A stretch of 64,000 nt of DNA from Anagrus nilaparvatae (GCA_022575985.1 JAKSXM010000014.1:9672001-9736000), one strand, 5' to 3'; positions 35,196 to 45,249 are shown, numbered from the stretch's first letter. Translations and numbers: made by a program. The notes: generated by a model not told the origin, from the letters alone.

Positions 35196-35930
35196 TTATA
35201 GACCACTTTCTGAGGTTATGTTGGTGTAGATGTAGTCAAGAAATGTTTTTATTACAGACTGCTTTCACTAATTATTTTAGTGTAAGTGTAGTGGTATAGT
35301 TTTTTTATTACAGAGAACTTCCTTACTTTATGTAGGTGAAAGATTTTTATTATAGACCATATCCTTATGTTATTTGGGTGTAAAGCTTGGTATGTAATTT
35401 TTTTTATTAAAGGCTTTTTTCTTAGTTTATGTTATTGTAGAGTTCATGGTACAGTTTTTTTATAATATATCACTTCCTTAGTTGGTTTAAATCCTCTTAT
35501 GTAATTTTTTTATTAGAGCCCGCTATTTTAGGTTATTGTAGGGTAAGAGTTGTGGTGTATTTTTTTTATTACAAATTTTTTTTATTACAGACCACTTGAT
35601 TAAGTTATGCTAGTAAAAGGCTTGTGAGGTAGCTATTTTATTGTACTTAATTTTATTGTAATTAATTCTATATTATTTCCTTAGTTTATTTAGATGTAAG
35701 CCTTGTTATGTAATTTTTTTATTTCATACCACTTCATTGGGTTATGTTAGTGTAAGGCTTGTTATGTAATTTATGTATTTTATACCACTACCTTGGGTTA
35801 TGTGGGTGTAAAGCTTTTGATGTAATTTTTTGATTAGCAAGTAAGGTAATGTTAGTGTAAGGCTCGTTATGTAATTTATTTATTTCATACAACTTCCTTA
35901 GGTTATTTTAGTGTAAGGATTGTGGTATTT
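35196..35930. repeat. Tandem ~57-bp repeat array, inverted right arm
   Basis: The same units in reverse orientation (ACTTCCTTAGGTTAT, GTGTAAGGCTTGTTATGTAA). The arm then continues with the unique terminal part to 36074. Confidence 0.85.
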
Positions 35931-36074
35931 TTTTTAATGATTATTATTATTAGGTATAATTTTTACTAATAAAAGAGAAAAAAGTCTAAAAAAAGTATGT
36001 ATCATAATATTTTTATAAACTACTCTTCACCTTTTTTAATAAAAGTATTTTTTTCCTTATTTATTAATTAATTG

Positions 36075-36756
36075 TAGGAACCTGGACATAAATCTGTAGG
36101 TCGTCAGCATTTAATAATCTAAACGTACTATAATCCAGATAGTCTTGCATATCACTCATATATATGCAAAACAGTAGAGGGACCAGGATGTTTGTATCCT
36201 GATAATCAGAAGTTGAAGTTTATAAAGTTATACATACAGAAAGACCATGGAGAAGATCCATAAAGAGAATCACAAACTTCTGAGATAAGCCCAAGACTTC
36301 TCATTTCCTTCCAAAAGTTTTTGCACTCATCAAGTGTGTTACAAATACGATTGTGCATTTAATTTTTAATTTATTCATATAAGTTAGCAAGGGACAGAAA
36401 CACCTTAAAAAGCTTTTTAAACCAATTCTATGTCATCGTCTACTAGTCGCGTCTCGTTTGGATTTAAGTAGGCGTAATTCTGTTCTTAGCCAAGGATAAT
36501 TGTTGTTCGAGGCTTTAATGTTTTATCAGGTGCCAAAGTATCAATTGTACTGTTTATGTGTTGTGTCAAAACTGAGAGACCTTGCTCAATATCAAATTCA
36601 TCATAAGAAGGTGAGAAAACAGTCCAGTCAAGTTTAAGTAACTGTGAGCTTAGATCGTATGGTGTAATGTTGTTAAGTCCCATGTATTTTATCGATATGT
36701 TTGGTGGTTCAGAATGAAACATGTCAAGAGTAACAGAAATGATGTCATGAGGATCT
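36075..36756 (-). pseudogene. CR1/Jockey-group LINE fragment
   Basis: On the minus strand the DNA codes for the endonuclease-to-reverse-transcriptase linker (QLLKLDWTVF, LAPDKTLKPR, then PWLRTELRLLKSKRD in another frame). Further on, after a deletion, comes a reverse transcriptase box (YMSDMQDYL, ADDLQIYV, with L-N instead of Y/F-A before ADDLQ). It abuts the R1-type fragment upstream and the foldback element's right end downstream. Stops and frameshifts throughout; a decayed relic. Confidence 0.65.
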
Positions 36757-37700
36757 TAGAGCATGCTAATGAACGCAGGCAACGAGTCATGCTTTGGCGA
36801 ATGGCCTTGGACAGCCAATGCTTAGCGTCTCTGTGATCCCGGGAGAGCACGGCGGCTTTGAATCGATCCATTGCTCTCTGCGCCTTCCGTCGCGCCATGT
36901 GGCACTCCATTCAAAGGTCCGCTATTTCGGGGGTCCACCAGTGAACTGGCTTTCTCCATTTCCATGACCGCCAGTGAGGTATGGATGCGTCGAAAACCCC
37001 ACGTAGTAACGAGGTTACTTTTTTTACTAAAATTTCAGAATGCCAAGATATTCTTCGAATTTGTCCTCGTCCATCTTTGGCACGTTCCAATCTAGGGCAC
37101 GCTTCTTGTACGGAGGTCGTTGGGAGGTTTCCTCCAACACTTCGAAGGTGATGTATTTATGGTCGCTGCCCGTTTCGCCATCCATTACTTTCCAGTTAAC
37201 GATCCTCCTAGACGCTCCTTCTGTTGCAAAGATTGTATCGGGAATAGAGGAACCCCCCCCCCTCAGACTCACGTAGGTCCGACTGTTGCCTCTATTCTGG
37301 ACTACTAGTTTACTTCTAGTGACGATTTCAAGTATCCTTTGTCCCCTGCGGTTAGTTGTAGGCATGTCCCAATTAATGTTCCTAGCGTTATAGTCTTTAC
37401 CGAGGATAACACTGCCGGCGACCGCGTCTTCGATGCTGGCCATCTTTTTAACGAGCACCGCATCCAAGTCGTTTGGAGAAAGATAGCCACTTATATAAGT
37501 TGTCTCCCCACACGTTGCCCAAACGTAGCAATTGCCTCTTCCTTGTAGGGACGCTTGATCTCTGCCTTGGAGCAATATGGCACAAATATTGGTGTCTTCA
37601 CAGACAGCCAGCCCTGCCAGTTGTAGATAAGAGGTTGTTCGCTTAATAAAAGATACTTATATCCTTTTCGCGAACAATCAGTTGCAACAGTTCAACAGCA
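36757..37700 (-). pseudogene. R1-type ORF2 endonuclease (decayed)
   Basis: Carries the apurinic-type endonuclease signatures of R1-clade LINEs: CYVWATCGETTYISGYLSPND, ILGKDYNARNINW (GDFNA changed to GKDYNA), TNRRGQRILE, VVQNRGNSRTY, PDTIFATEGA and SDHKYITF, followed by MDEDKFEEYL. A later piece in another frame has RRKAQRAMDRF. Key residues are altered and the frame is interrupted, so it is inactive. In the intact element this enzyme nicks the target DNA. Confidence 0.78.
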
Positions 37701-37814
37701 AGTGGGGCCACATTCATGTTCCTCTGGAGGACCTAAATCATTTTCGATGATACCTGTTTCTCGCCAGAGCCTCACGGTTACTCGCGGAACAGTTTTCCTC
37801 GCCAGTATAATGCT

Positions 37815-38512
37815 TCATGGAGCACTCATCCTTTCTGGACTTGCAAAGTAAGTAATTAAGCATTTTCTTGCTGCATTAGTTACTTTTGTGGCCAACCTGG
37901 CCACTTTTGAGACATGCCTTGCTTCTATTCAGGCCTTTACAGAGATACTGACTATACCCATATGTCATACACTTGAAGCAGCGTATGGCGTCCGCACGGA
38001 GGCGCACGCGCACTCTGCTCGATGTCCAGCCAATTTTTATCTTACCCCTTTTGGCCAGAGGTAGAGCGTCCACCTCAGGTAGGTCCATCACAGTCACCTG
38101 ACTCATCGTGCCTTTGGTTTTGAAGATCGTGACCATGAATGATCGTGGCCATTATCAACATACATCGCATTGGCAACAGACTCCTTAATCTGCTGTTCTT
38201 TCGTGACTTCATCCAAGTCTCGAATTTTGAAATACAGAGTAGGTATCAAGTCACGATCATTCGATTCAGGGCCCGTGACCGAATGCACCCCTTCTTCCAA
38301 TTTTTAGCGTTCCTCAATGGCCTCTAGCTCAATAAGGACGCTACCATTCTGCGTTTTTCTTATTCGGTGGACCTTCGTACCAGAAGATTGACGGTTCTCT
38401 TTAGTTCGAGGAGTGTTTACTCATAGGTTTTCCCGCCGCCGGAGTTATCTGGAAGGCTTCCTTCCTTCTTCGAAACCTGCGCTGCTGCCTTGGTTTAATG
38501 GTTTCCTCCGCT
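37815..38512 (-). pseudogene. R1-type ORF1 (decayed)
   Basis: Shows VHRIRKTQNGSVLIELEAIE, GPESNDRDLIPTL, RDLDEVTKEQ and the zinc-knuckle end (CFKCMTYGYSQYLC, where the His is replaced by Tyr, and CLKSGQVGHKSN, which lacks two Cys). These are the RNA-binding Gag-like features of R1-clade ORF1. Several stops and frameshifts. Confidence 0.72.
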
Positions 38513-40661
38513 TTAGAACCTCCCATAACCGGATCAATTAAAATCACTAGTAGTCCGGATATTAGAATTATCCGGATACGGGAGCAACTTCAATTTTTTA
38601 ATAAATGATTAGGATAAAAAGATTTATTTTTAACAAGAAGGTTTTTATTTGTTTAAAATTTTTCTCTTTATTTATCTAAGGAAACTGTAAATATTTTAAA
38701 CTTTTTTTTACAAATTACAATAAAAAATATAAAAACCATAATTTATTTATTTATTTATTTATTTATTTTATATAAATTTTTGGCCATGAAAAGAGCCAAT
38801 TGTTTTGTTTATAAAAAATTGATTAGCACTTTTAAGTAGAAAAATAATTTGCAATATTTTTTTGCTTTAAATTTAAAGTCCTCTTAAAGGCTGCCTTGTC
38901 TCTAATTTTTTTGAGCTGTAAAAGTTCAGTAATACTGGTACTGGGTTGAACTTCTAAACATGCTATCGCAACCTCTAGAGCATCAAATGCTTCAGCATTC
39001 GTTGAAACTTTTTTTTGCTGCTTATCTTCTTCAGAAATATCTTCATCATCTAGATTTTGATCTTGAATGTTGTTAATAATTTCATCATCACTAAATATTT
39101 AATATCCTTTATCCAGCTCATCACTTTCCAACCAAACTTGAGTATCAGCATCATCTATATTTTCAAAAACTGGGGGCAATTCTACAATTGGCCCAATTTC
39201 TTTTAAAATATTTTCTTCTTGAATTGGATTTTGCAAAACAGTATTATTATTTTCTTCTTCATCAGGCCATAATTTTCGCCAACTTTTTCTTAAATTTGTT
39301 TCTTGAAGACTTATCCATGTTTCAACTAACATTAAAATTCCATCTTTAATTTTAATGTTTGTTTGAAATTGAATTACACTTTCTTCGTTTTGATCTGCTA
39401 ACAACCCTCGGCGTAAAACTTCTTTTCTATATATTTTTTTCATTTTTGAAATTACACCATGATCCATGGGCTGTATTAAAGCTGTCACATTAGGAGGTAA
39501 AAATTGAACTTCAAAATCTTTATCGATGTCATTTAATGACTTGTTTCTGGATAAGTTGGAGCATTGTCAATAATTAGTCAAACTTTCCCAGTTTTAGAAG
39601 TTTTTTTTCTAAATTCCTTAACACTTGGTATAAAAATTGTTGTGTACTAATCGATGAAAATTTCAGTATTAATCCAAGCACTTTTTTGACGTTGATAAGT
39701 AACAGAGCTTTCAAAATCTTTTAAACAGTGTGACTTTTTTGATTTTCCTATCACTAAAAGATCTATTTTATGTGTGCTACTTGCATTTGCAAAAACCATA
39801 GCTGTTATTCTTTCTTTACTGACTTTGAACCCTCGAACATTTTTTTCACGTGAAGATGCTAGTGATTTATTTGGTAAAGAACGCCAGTTTATTCCTGTTT
39901 CATCAGCGTTGTACAAGTCATCATTATAAGAACCTTCATCCACAATCATTTTTAAAAACGAAATCTTATAATTGGCAGCAGCTACACTGTCACCAGAAAG
40001 AGATTCTCCTTGAATTTCTAATTGCCTGATTCCACTTCGTTTTTTAAACTTTTGTAAGCAGCCATTACTAGCTTTAAAATCATCTGATGCGACTATATCA
40101 TTATAAAGCCTTTTCACATACTAACGGACCTAAAATGGGTTCTCCGAGGCTTCTTCTCTGAATAAACCACGTATACAAAGCAGCGTCTAGATCATCATTT
40201 TTATCATTACTTTGGATTTTTTTATTTCCATTGAGCCATCTTCGACTAAAACTTTGATTTTATACTGATCAAATGACGGTGCTGCTTTTTTGATATCACT
40301 AATAGTTGATGTTCCAACGCCATAAATATCAGTAAGAGATTTTTGAGAAACATTTTTTTCAGTTGCTCCAAAATATCCAACTTTTGCTGAATTGTTAAAC
40401 AATACGTTTTCTCCTTGGTGTTGTCATCTTAAAGTTTCAAATTGAAATAAACTATTTTAAAATGTATAAAGAATAATTATAAACAATAATATTTATAATA
40501 TTTATAACAACAATATTTATAAACAATATTAAATTAATGAATTCAAATAATAATACCTCAAAAATTTTTATAAATTCAAAATTAAAAAAAAATATCCTGA
40601 ACACCGTTCTGGATATAGGAGGCTCCGGTTACGGGAACTTCGGTTATGAGAGGTTCCACTG
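38513..40661 (-). mobile_element. Tigger/pogo-type DNA transposon (inactive)
   Basis: The right end, read as reverse complement, starts CAGTGGAACCTCTCATAACC next to TA (40662-40663), typical of Tigger/pogo TIRs. The left end has the matching AACCTCCCATAACCGG at about 38517 but lacks the first bases, where it meets the R1-type copy. GGATA/TATCCGG words follow inside both ends. One transposase relic lies on the minus strand. An R1-type LINE tail begins only a few bases from the right end. Confidence 0.82.
38832..40402 (-). pseudogene. Tigger/Jerky-like DDE transposase
   Basis: In order on the minus strand: an N-terminal helix-turn-helix like CENP-B/pogo (SLTDIYGVGTSTISDIKK), the second DNA-binding part (FKASNGCLQKFKKRSGI), then the DDE core: YNADETGINWRSLP (first Asp), GFKVSKERITAMVFANA, LLVIGKSK, a frame-broken LIIDNAPTYPE (second Asp) near 39560-39620, and TALIQPMDHGVISKMK before the acidic tail ending at 38832. 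At least four stops or frameshifts. It would cut and paste the element at TA sites in the nucleus. Confidence 0.87.
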
Positions 40662-40665
40662 TATT

Positions 40666-41622
40666 ATTTTTTTTTTCATTTTTTTTTTCAAGGGAAACAT
40701 GTGAATCTTGCATCAGCCATTGAGTGTTTTTGGGCCTTAAATACCCCCAAATTTCCATGACCGCCCAGTTGTGCAAAGTGTACATCTTGATCGTGGTCGC
40801 CAGCTACGCCCCAGATTCTTACTGGATAAACACACTTTAAACCCCCCGCGCTTTTGTGTCCCAAACCGGAACTCCCTTTTTAGGTATAACTTCAGTTTAG
40901 AACGTGCAGCCCAGGCAGCTGGACGCTGCCGTCCCCCCTGCCTAGGGACAGGAGAGCTCTCTACGATAGAAAGCCCTCATCTATCTTCTTCAGCAAGGTG
41001 GCACTCATGTATTCTGCTACTTTGTTCCAGTTTTCGGGACTCCGTAGCATTTCCGTCTCTGGCCCAAAATTGGGAAGGGTGGGCGCCCCTACACGTACCG
41101 CACACATCCAAAGAATGTGTGCTCCACTATATCCTTCACGCCTGGGGAGTGCAAGCACTCCTCTGTTACCACCTTATGTCAATGTTTTAACATGACTCGG
41201 AAATACCCGTGTCCATTTAAAAACTAGGTTAGGTAAAAGTCCACCTCCCCAAGCTGTCGCCCAGTCCATGTCTATAGATCTGAGATAAGAGTACGCGTCC
41301 ACCTGGCCTTTCGTTCATTCTTCCATCGTTCCTGCCATGCGCTCATCGAGCTGGAGCAAGCGCGAGTGGATGCCACTTCACGGTCCTGAACACTATCGTT
41401 AATGTATTTTCGCTCGAACGCTAGCTGGTCGATGGGTATGACCGATGCTACTACCTAGATCGCCTCAAGGGATACAGTATGGTACGCGAGGCGGTCCTCA
41501 GGGCCGCTTGCAACTGCACAGACGATATTTTATATCTGTACTTGGCAGTTTTGAAAATATTTGCCCAGATCTCTGATCCGTAAAGCAGGACAGATTTGAC
41601 CATGGACCTTTATGAACAAAAA
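40666..41622 (-). mobile_element. R1-type LINE 3' end, joined to a PLE
   Basis: Minus strand: the last part of ORF2 from KSVLLYGSEIWA near 41600, through ALRTAS and IPIDQLAFERK to the LLKKIDEGFLS end at 40961, with frameshifts, then the family 3' UTR and an interrupted poly(A) (T runs at 40666-40690). At 41622 it is joined to PLE sequence in the opposite orientation; the same joint occurs at 54784. Confidence 0.78.
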
Positions 41623-41726
41623 TATCTATTTTCAAACAATAATATTTACACAAAATACATAATTTAATACTCACGGTAGTGGATGATACTTTCATCATAT
41701 ACAATGGTAATAATAGACAACTAGAC
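41623..41726 (+). pseudogene. PLE reverse transcriptase, part before the LINE insertion
   Basis: Frame-disrupted code for the YVDD catalytic box (YSR, one base lost, VDDT) followed by FIIYNGNNRQLDSL. The reading continues at 44202 after the inserted LINE. Confidence 0.65.
41712..41726. repeat. Target-site duplication, left copy
   Basis: AATAGACAACTAGAC, repeated exactly at 44202-44216 directly after the poly(A) of the inserted LINE. Confidence 0.92.
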
Positions 41727-41727
41727 G

Positions 41728-42357
41728 TCTCACCGCGTCAGGAAAGCTCAAAATGGCAGTGTCCTGATCGAGTTGGAGGCAATCCAGGACCGCCAAAAGC
41801 TGGAAGATGCGGTGAAATTGGTAACGGGGCCTGACTCGAATGTCCGGGATCTGATCCCAATGCTCAAGCTCGAAATTCGAGACTTGGATGGGGTCACGAA
41901 AGAGCAGGAGATACAGGAGGCCGTTGCCAAGGCTATTGGCATTGAAAATGGTGACTCTCTCGTGGTTACCATTTTCAAAACCAAAGGCACGACTGGCCAG
42001 ATGGCCATTGTGGAACTCTTGGAAGCGGACGCTTTACGCCTGGCCAAAAAGGGTAAAATCCAGATTGGCTGGGCATCGAGCAGGGTGCGACTTCGCGCGG
42101 ACGTGAGGCGCTGTTTCAAGTGCCTGGGCTACGGGCATAGTCAGTATGTTTGTAAAGGTCCGGACAGAAGCAAGGCGTGCCTTAAATGTGGCGAAGATGG
42201 ACATAAAAGGGCAGAATACAGCAAGGATAAGCCTAAGTGCTTCCTCTGCAAGTCCAGAAAGGATAAGTGCTCCACGGAGCACTATCCAGGAGAGGGAAAC
42301 TGCCGCAGTTACCGGGAGGCTCTGGCTGTGGCGAAAAACAGGTGTCATCGGAAATGA
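41728..42357 (+). CDS. R1-type ORF1, C-terminal part with zinc knuckles (5'-truncated)
   Basis: Open from the 5' truncation point through 42357. It contains HRVRKAQNGSVLIELEAIQD, the GPDSNVRDLIPML and RDLDGVTKEQEIQEAV helices, VTIFKTKGTTGQMA, and three Cys-rich knuckles: CFKCLGYGHSQYVC intact, CLKCGEDGHKRAEY with the last Cys replaced by Tyr, and CFLC...C..EHY...NC. ORF1 coats the LINE RNA. Its stop TGA overlaps the ORF2 start in ATGA at 42354-42357. Confidence 0.85.
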   Translation, partial: SHRVRKAQNGSVLIELEAIQDRQKLEDAVKLVTGPDSNVRDLIPMLKLEIRDLDGVTKEQEIQEAVAKAIGIENGDSLVVTIFKTKGTTGQMAIVELLEADALRLAKKGKIQIGWASSRVRLRADVRRCFKCLGYGHSQYVCKGPDRSKACLKCGEDGHKRAEYSKDKPKCFLCKSRKDKCSTEHYPGEGNCRSYREALAVAKNRCHRK

Positions 42358-43058
42358 TCAAAGTTCTCCAAGGGAACATGAGACATGCCCGGGAAGCTGG
42401 TGCACTGTTGGAGCAGATTGCCCGCGAAGAAGATTCAAATATCCTCTTACTAAGCGAGCAATCTTACAACATGAACCACAAGTACTGGGTTTCCGATGAC
42501 GCTCTCTGCTGCGCCATATGGCTTCGAGGCAGAGCCAAAACGTCCCTATCCCAGACAGGAAAAGGGAATTGCCACGTTTGGGCCAAATGCGGAGAGACGA
42601 CTTATATAAGTTGTTATCTCTCCCCTAACGACAGCTCGGAGGTGCTCGCTGCAAAGCTAGCCAGCATCGAGAACACGGTACGAGCGGCAACTGGTGGCGT
42701 TATCCTTGGCGGAGACTTCAATGCCCTAGAGTGGGGCATGCCGACGACCAACCTAAGGGGACAAATGGTACTCGAAATGGCTGCTAGATGCAAACTAGTG
42801 GTCAAGAATAGAGGAAACAGGCCCACCTACGAGAGGGCGGGGTGGGGTATCTCTATCCCAGACATAACCTTAGCAACAGAAGCTGCGTCTGGGAGAATAG
42901 GCGACTGGAGGGTGATGGATGGCTACAATGGTAGAGATCACAACTACAATGCCTTCCGGGTAATGAAAGGAAACTCACAACGTCCTCCCTACAGGAGGCG
43001 TCCCCTTGGCTGGAATGTTTCAAAGATGGACGAGGACAGATTCGAGGAATACCTTTGA
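42354..43058 (+). CDS. R1-type ORF2 start: endonuclease domain
   Basis: The start is set by the ATGA overlap with ORF1 (ATG 42354), supported by the same arrangement at 51667-51670. Endonuclease signatures in order: VLQGNMRHAREAG, LLLSEQSYNM, CAIWLRG, YISCYLSPNDSSE, GGDFNALEWG, TNLRGQMVLEMA, LVVKNRGNRPTYE, PDITLATEAA, RDHNYNAF (usual S/D-H changed to R-D-H). The frame ends at 43058 through a small deletion; the homologous copy at 56180-56250 reads on. The enzyme would nick target DNA for target-primed reverse transcription. Confidence 0.85.
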   Translation: MIKVLQGNMRHAREAGALLEQIAREEDSNILLLSEQSYNMNHKYWVSDDALCCAIWLRGRAKTSLSQTGKGNCHVWAKCGETTYISCYLSPNDSSEVLAAKLASIENTVRAATGGVILGGDFNALEWGMPTTNLRGQMVLEMAARCKLVVKNRGNRPTYERAGWGISIPDITLATEAASGRIGDWRVMDGYNGRDHNYNAFRVMKGNSQRPPYRRRPLGWNVSKMDEDRFEEYL

Positions 43059-43310
43059 ATCGATCCCCGCTTGGCGAGGAGGGGCTACAAGCCCACGAGA
43101 GGCTGAAACCCTGGTTAAGAAAGTAACGTCTCTATTACGCGGGGCTTGCGATGCCTCGATGCCTCGCCGCAGGCCCTGGAAAGGGAGAAAACCAGTGTAC
43201 TGGTGGACTCCCGAAATAGCTGAGCTCCGAAAGGAATGCCACAGGTCGCGACGAAGGGCCCAACGAGCACTGCTATATATCGGTATATATCAGTATTTAT
43301 TATATATCAG
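43059..43310 (+). pseudogene. R1-type ORF2 linker and deletion junction
   Basis: In the next frame: ESIPAWRGGATSPREAETLV, GACDASMPRRRPWKG, VYWWTPEIAELRKECHRSRR. Then a filler of TATATATCGGTA/TATATATCAGTA words at about 43272-43308 replaces the reverse transcriptase (roughly 2 kb by comparison with R1-clade length). Confidence 0.75.
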
Positions 43311-43885
43311 TACAGAGGCAAGCGGCAGTGAGGATCGCCTGCGGATAGCACACGGTATCTCTAGAGGCAATCCAGGTTGTTGCTTCGGTGATACCCATTG
43401 ACCTGCTAGCGTTGGAGCGGAAATTCATCTACGAGAGCGTAGATAAGCGCGAAGTGGCTTCCGCTCGCGCCCGCTTTAACTCTATGAAAGCATGGAAGAA
43501 ACGATGGAAAAAGAACCAAGAGAAAAATGCCCTATGGACGCGCAGACTGATCTCAGACCTGCAGGCATGGATGGGACAACAGCATGGGGAGGTGGATTTC
43601 TACCTTACCCAGTTCTTAACTGGACACGGGTACTTCCGTGTCATGTTGAAGCATTGGCATAAGGTGGCAACAAAGGAGTGCTTGCACTGTCCGGGCGTGG
43701 ATGATACAGTAGAGCACACATTCTTCGAATGTGTTCGCTACTCGGGGGGGCGCCCGCGCTTCCCGATTTGGAGGCCGGAGACGGTGGTCCCGGGAATGCT
43801 ACGGAGTTCCGAAAACTGGAACAAAGTAGCAGAGTACGTAAGGACCACCTTGTTGCAGAAGAAGGAGGAGGGCTTTCTATCGTAG
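43311..43885 (+). pseudogene. R1-type ORF2 C-terminal part
   Basis: After the deletion the code resumes (AAVRIACG, then HTVSLEAIQVV and IPIDLLALERK). It runs open to 43885 through WTRRLISDLQAW, FYLTQFLTGHGYF, the knuckle CLHCPG...HTFFEC and LLQKKEEGFLS. Almost identical to 22973-23530, including the stop position. Confidence 0.85.
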
Positions 43886-44166
43886 AGAGCTCTCCTGCCC
43901 CAGGGCAGGGGGGAAGGCAGCGGCCAGCTGCCTAGGCTGCGCGTCCCAAACTGAAGTTATACCTGAAAAGGGAGTTCCGGTTTGGGACAAACAAGCGCGG
44001 GGGGTTTAAAGTATGTTTATCCAGTATGAATCTGGGGCGTAGCCGGCGACCGCGTTCGCCGGTGGTCTCCCAGTTGTACACTTTGTACAACTAGGCGGTC
44101 ATGGAAATTTGCGGGTCTTTAAGGCCCGCAAACACTCCATGGCTGATGTAAGATTCACATATTTCC

Positions 44167-44201
<35 letters not shown>
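43886..44201 (+). other. R1-type LINE 3' UTR and poly(A)
   Basis: Includes CTGCCTAGGCTGCG, the self-complementary GTTGTACACTTTGTACAAC, GCGGGTCTTTAAGGCCCGC (a hairpin) and TGTAAGATTCACAT before the A run 44170-44203. The conserved 3' UTR hairpins may be recognised by the reverse transcriptase (inference). Confidence 0.8.
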
Positions 44202-44204
<3 letters not shown>

Positions 44205-44216
44205 GACAACTAGACA
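44202..44216. repeat. Target-site duplication, right copy
   Basis: AATAGACAACTAGAC, identical to 41712-41726. Confidence 0.92.
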
Positions 44217-44828
44217 GCTTAAAAGCATATTACAACAGTATCAACAATAATATATAGTTTGCACTGGAAGTAGAAAATGAAAATAAAATAAACTTTTTGG
44301 ACATCAATATTTTAAAATCAGGAGACAAATTTTAATTTAAAATGTACAGAAAACCAGCAACTTCAGACGTCGTCATACATGCAGATTCACATCACCCTTA
44401 CTCGCAATAAAATAGCCAGCTTCAACGCCTTCGTACACAGATTACTAACTTTTCCACTCAGCCAAGATAACTACAATATTGAAGTCAGTACTATAAATCA
44501 CATAGCAATAGCCAATAGATATAATAGCAAAATAATAAAAAAATTAATCTATGAACACAAAAATCGCATCATTTAACCAGAAACAAAATACGTATCATCA
44601 ATGTACGGTAACCATACTCCTTTTATTCTCATGACTAATTTCAAAAAATTCAACTACCAAGTCAGTTTTCAAACTAATAATAAAATATCCACGTTACTTA
44701 GGAATACTCATAATATACCTTTAGAAGAAAAATCGGGCATATATAAGCTTAATTGTGACAACTGTGAATCCTTTTACATCGGTAAAACTGGCAGAAAATT
44801 CTCAGCAAGATACACGCTAAACATTTGA
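44217..44828 (+). pseudogene. PLE reverse transcriptase end and GIY-YIG endonuclease (broken)
   Basis: Frame-broken code: FALEVENENKINFLDINI, MYRKPATSDVVIHADS, HHPYSQ; then in the next frame KIASFNAFVHRLLTFPLSQ, INHIAIANRY, a TAA at 44575-44577, and the endonuclease start EEKSGIYKLNCDNCESFYIG followed by KTGRKF. The frame stops at 44826-44828; the remainder to about 45055 is too decayed to follow. Same protein family as 33178-34125. Confidence 0.8.
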
Positions 44829-44996
44829 TAAAAGTAATTATCATAACTACTCCACTTTACAGAACAACTTAAAGCCACTGCATATATGCAATAAAAGAAA
44901 TATTATGAACGATTTCGAGGAATTAGAAATATATGAGGCATTTAAATTTCAATTTTAAATCAAATTCCTTATAAAATATAGCGATAAACATAAACA

Positions 44997-44998
44997 AC

Positions 44999-45050
<52 letters not shown>

Positions 45051-45051
45051 T
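44997..45051. repeat. (TAA)n microsatellite
   Basis: About 18 units at the position of the PLE protein's C terminus. The PLE at 33178 has AAT-coded Asn runs in the corresponding place. Confidence 0.95.
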
Positions 45052-45249
45052 CTAATAAATAGATTTTTAATTTTTAAATTATTATTCTATCACGCATATT
45101 AACATCAGTGTTTCGTTGGCCTCTATAGCGCGCGCTCAAAATTTCAACAGAGTGTTGCTAAGTGCAAATAAATATTTTATTTATTATATTTACTAAACAT
45201 TTAGTACTTTTTATGTAATTAGTGTTAAGTGTTAGTGTTTTAATACAAC

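Larger units (their letters stand above)
31131..36074. mobile_element. Foldback element with arms of ~57-bp tandem repeats and a nested PLE
   Basis: Left end CAATTAATTAATAA at 31131 mirrors TTATTAATTAATTG ending at 36074. The homology continues through GGAAAAAAATACTT, ATACATACTTTTTTTAGAC and AGTAAAAATTATACC before both arms turn into ~57-60-bp tandem repeats (ACATAACCTAAGGAAGT). Arm direction flips near 35195. The left arm is about 2.8 kb once the inserted PLE (32905-34180) is discounted, the right arm about 0.88 kb. No transposase and no clear target duplication. The structure resembles Drosophila FB elements, whose long TIRs also consist of short tandem repeats. Confidence 0.82.
36757..38512 (-). 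mobile_element. Old R1-type LINE copy (ORF1 end and endonuclease)
   Basis: Same family as 41727-44201 but clearly more diverged. It starts at the edge of the Tigger element near 38512 and ends at 36757 where a CR1/Jockey-like fragment takes over. Reverse transcriptase and 3' end are missing. Confidence 0.78.
41727..44201 (+). mobile_element. Young R1-type LINE copy with internal deletion and 15-bp target duplication
   Basis: From 5' to 3': C-terminal half of ORF1, overlapping start of ORF2 with endonuclease, a junction at about 43270-43310 where the whole reverse transcriptase is missing, the ORF2 C terminus, a 285-bp 3' UTR and a ~34-nt poly(A). Exact 15-bp duplications flank it. The uninterrupted target is present at 54893-54917 in the second PLE copy. 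Confidence 0.92.

Noticed and set aside
36871..38327. Plus-strand open frames opposite the R1-type LINE relic
   Set aside because: Antisense shadows of GC-rich ORF1/ORF2 code on the minus strand.
41748..42826. Minus-strand and alternate-frame ORFs over the LINE at 41727-44201
   Set aside because: The LINE ORF1 and endonuclease motifs fix the plus-strand frames; the others are shadows.
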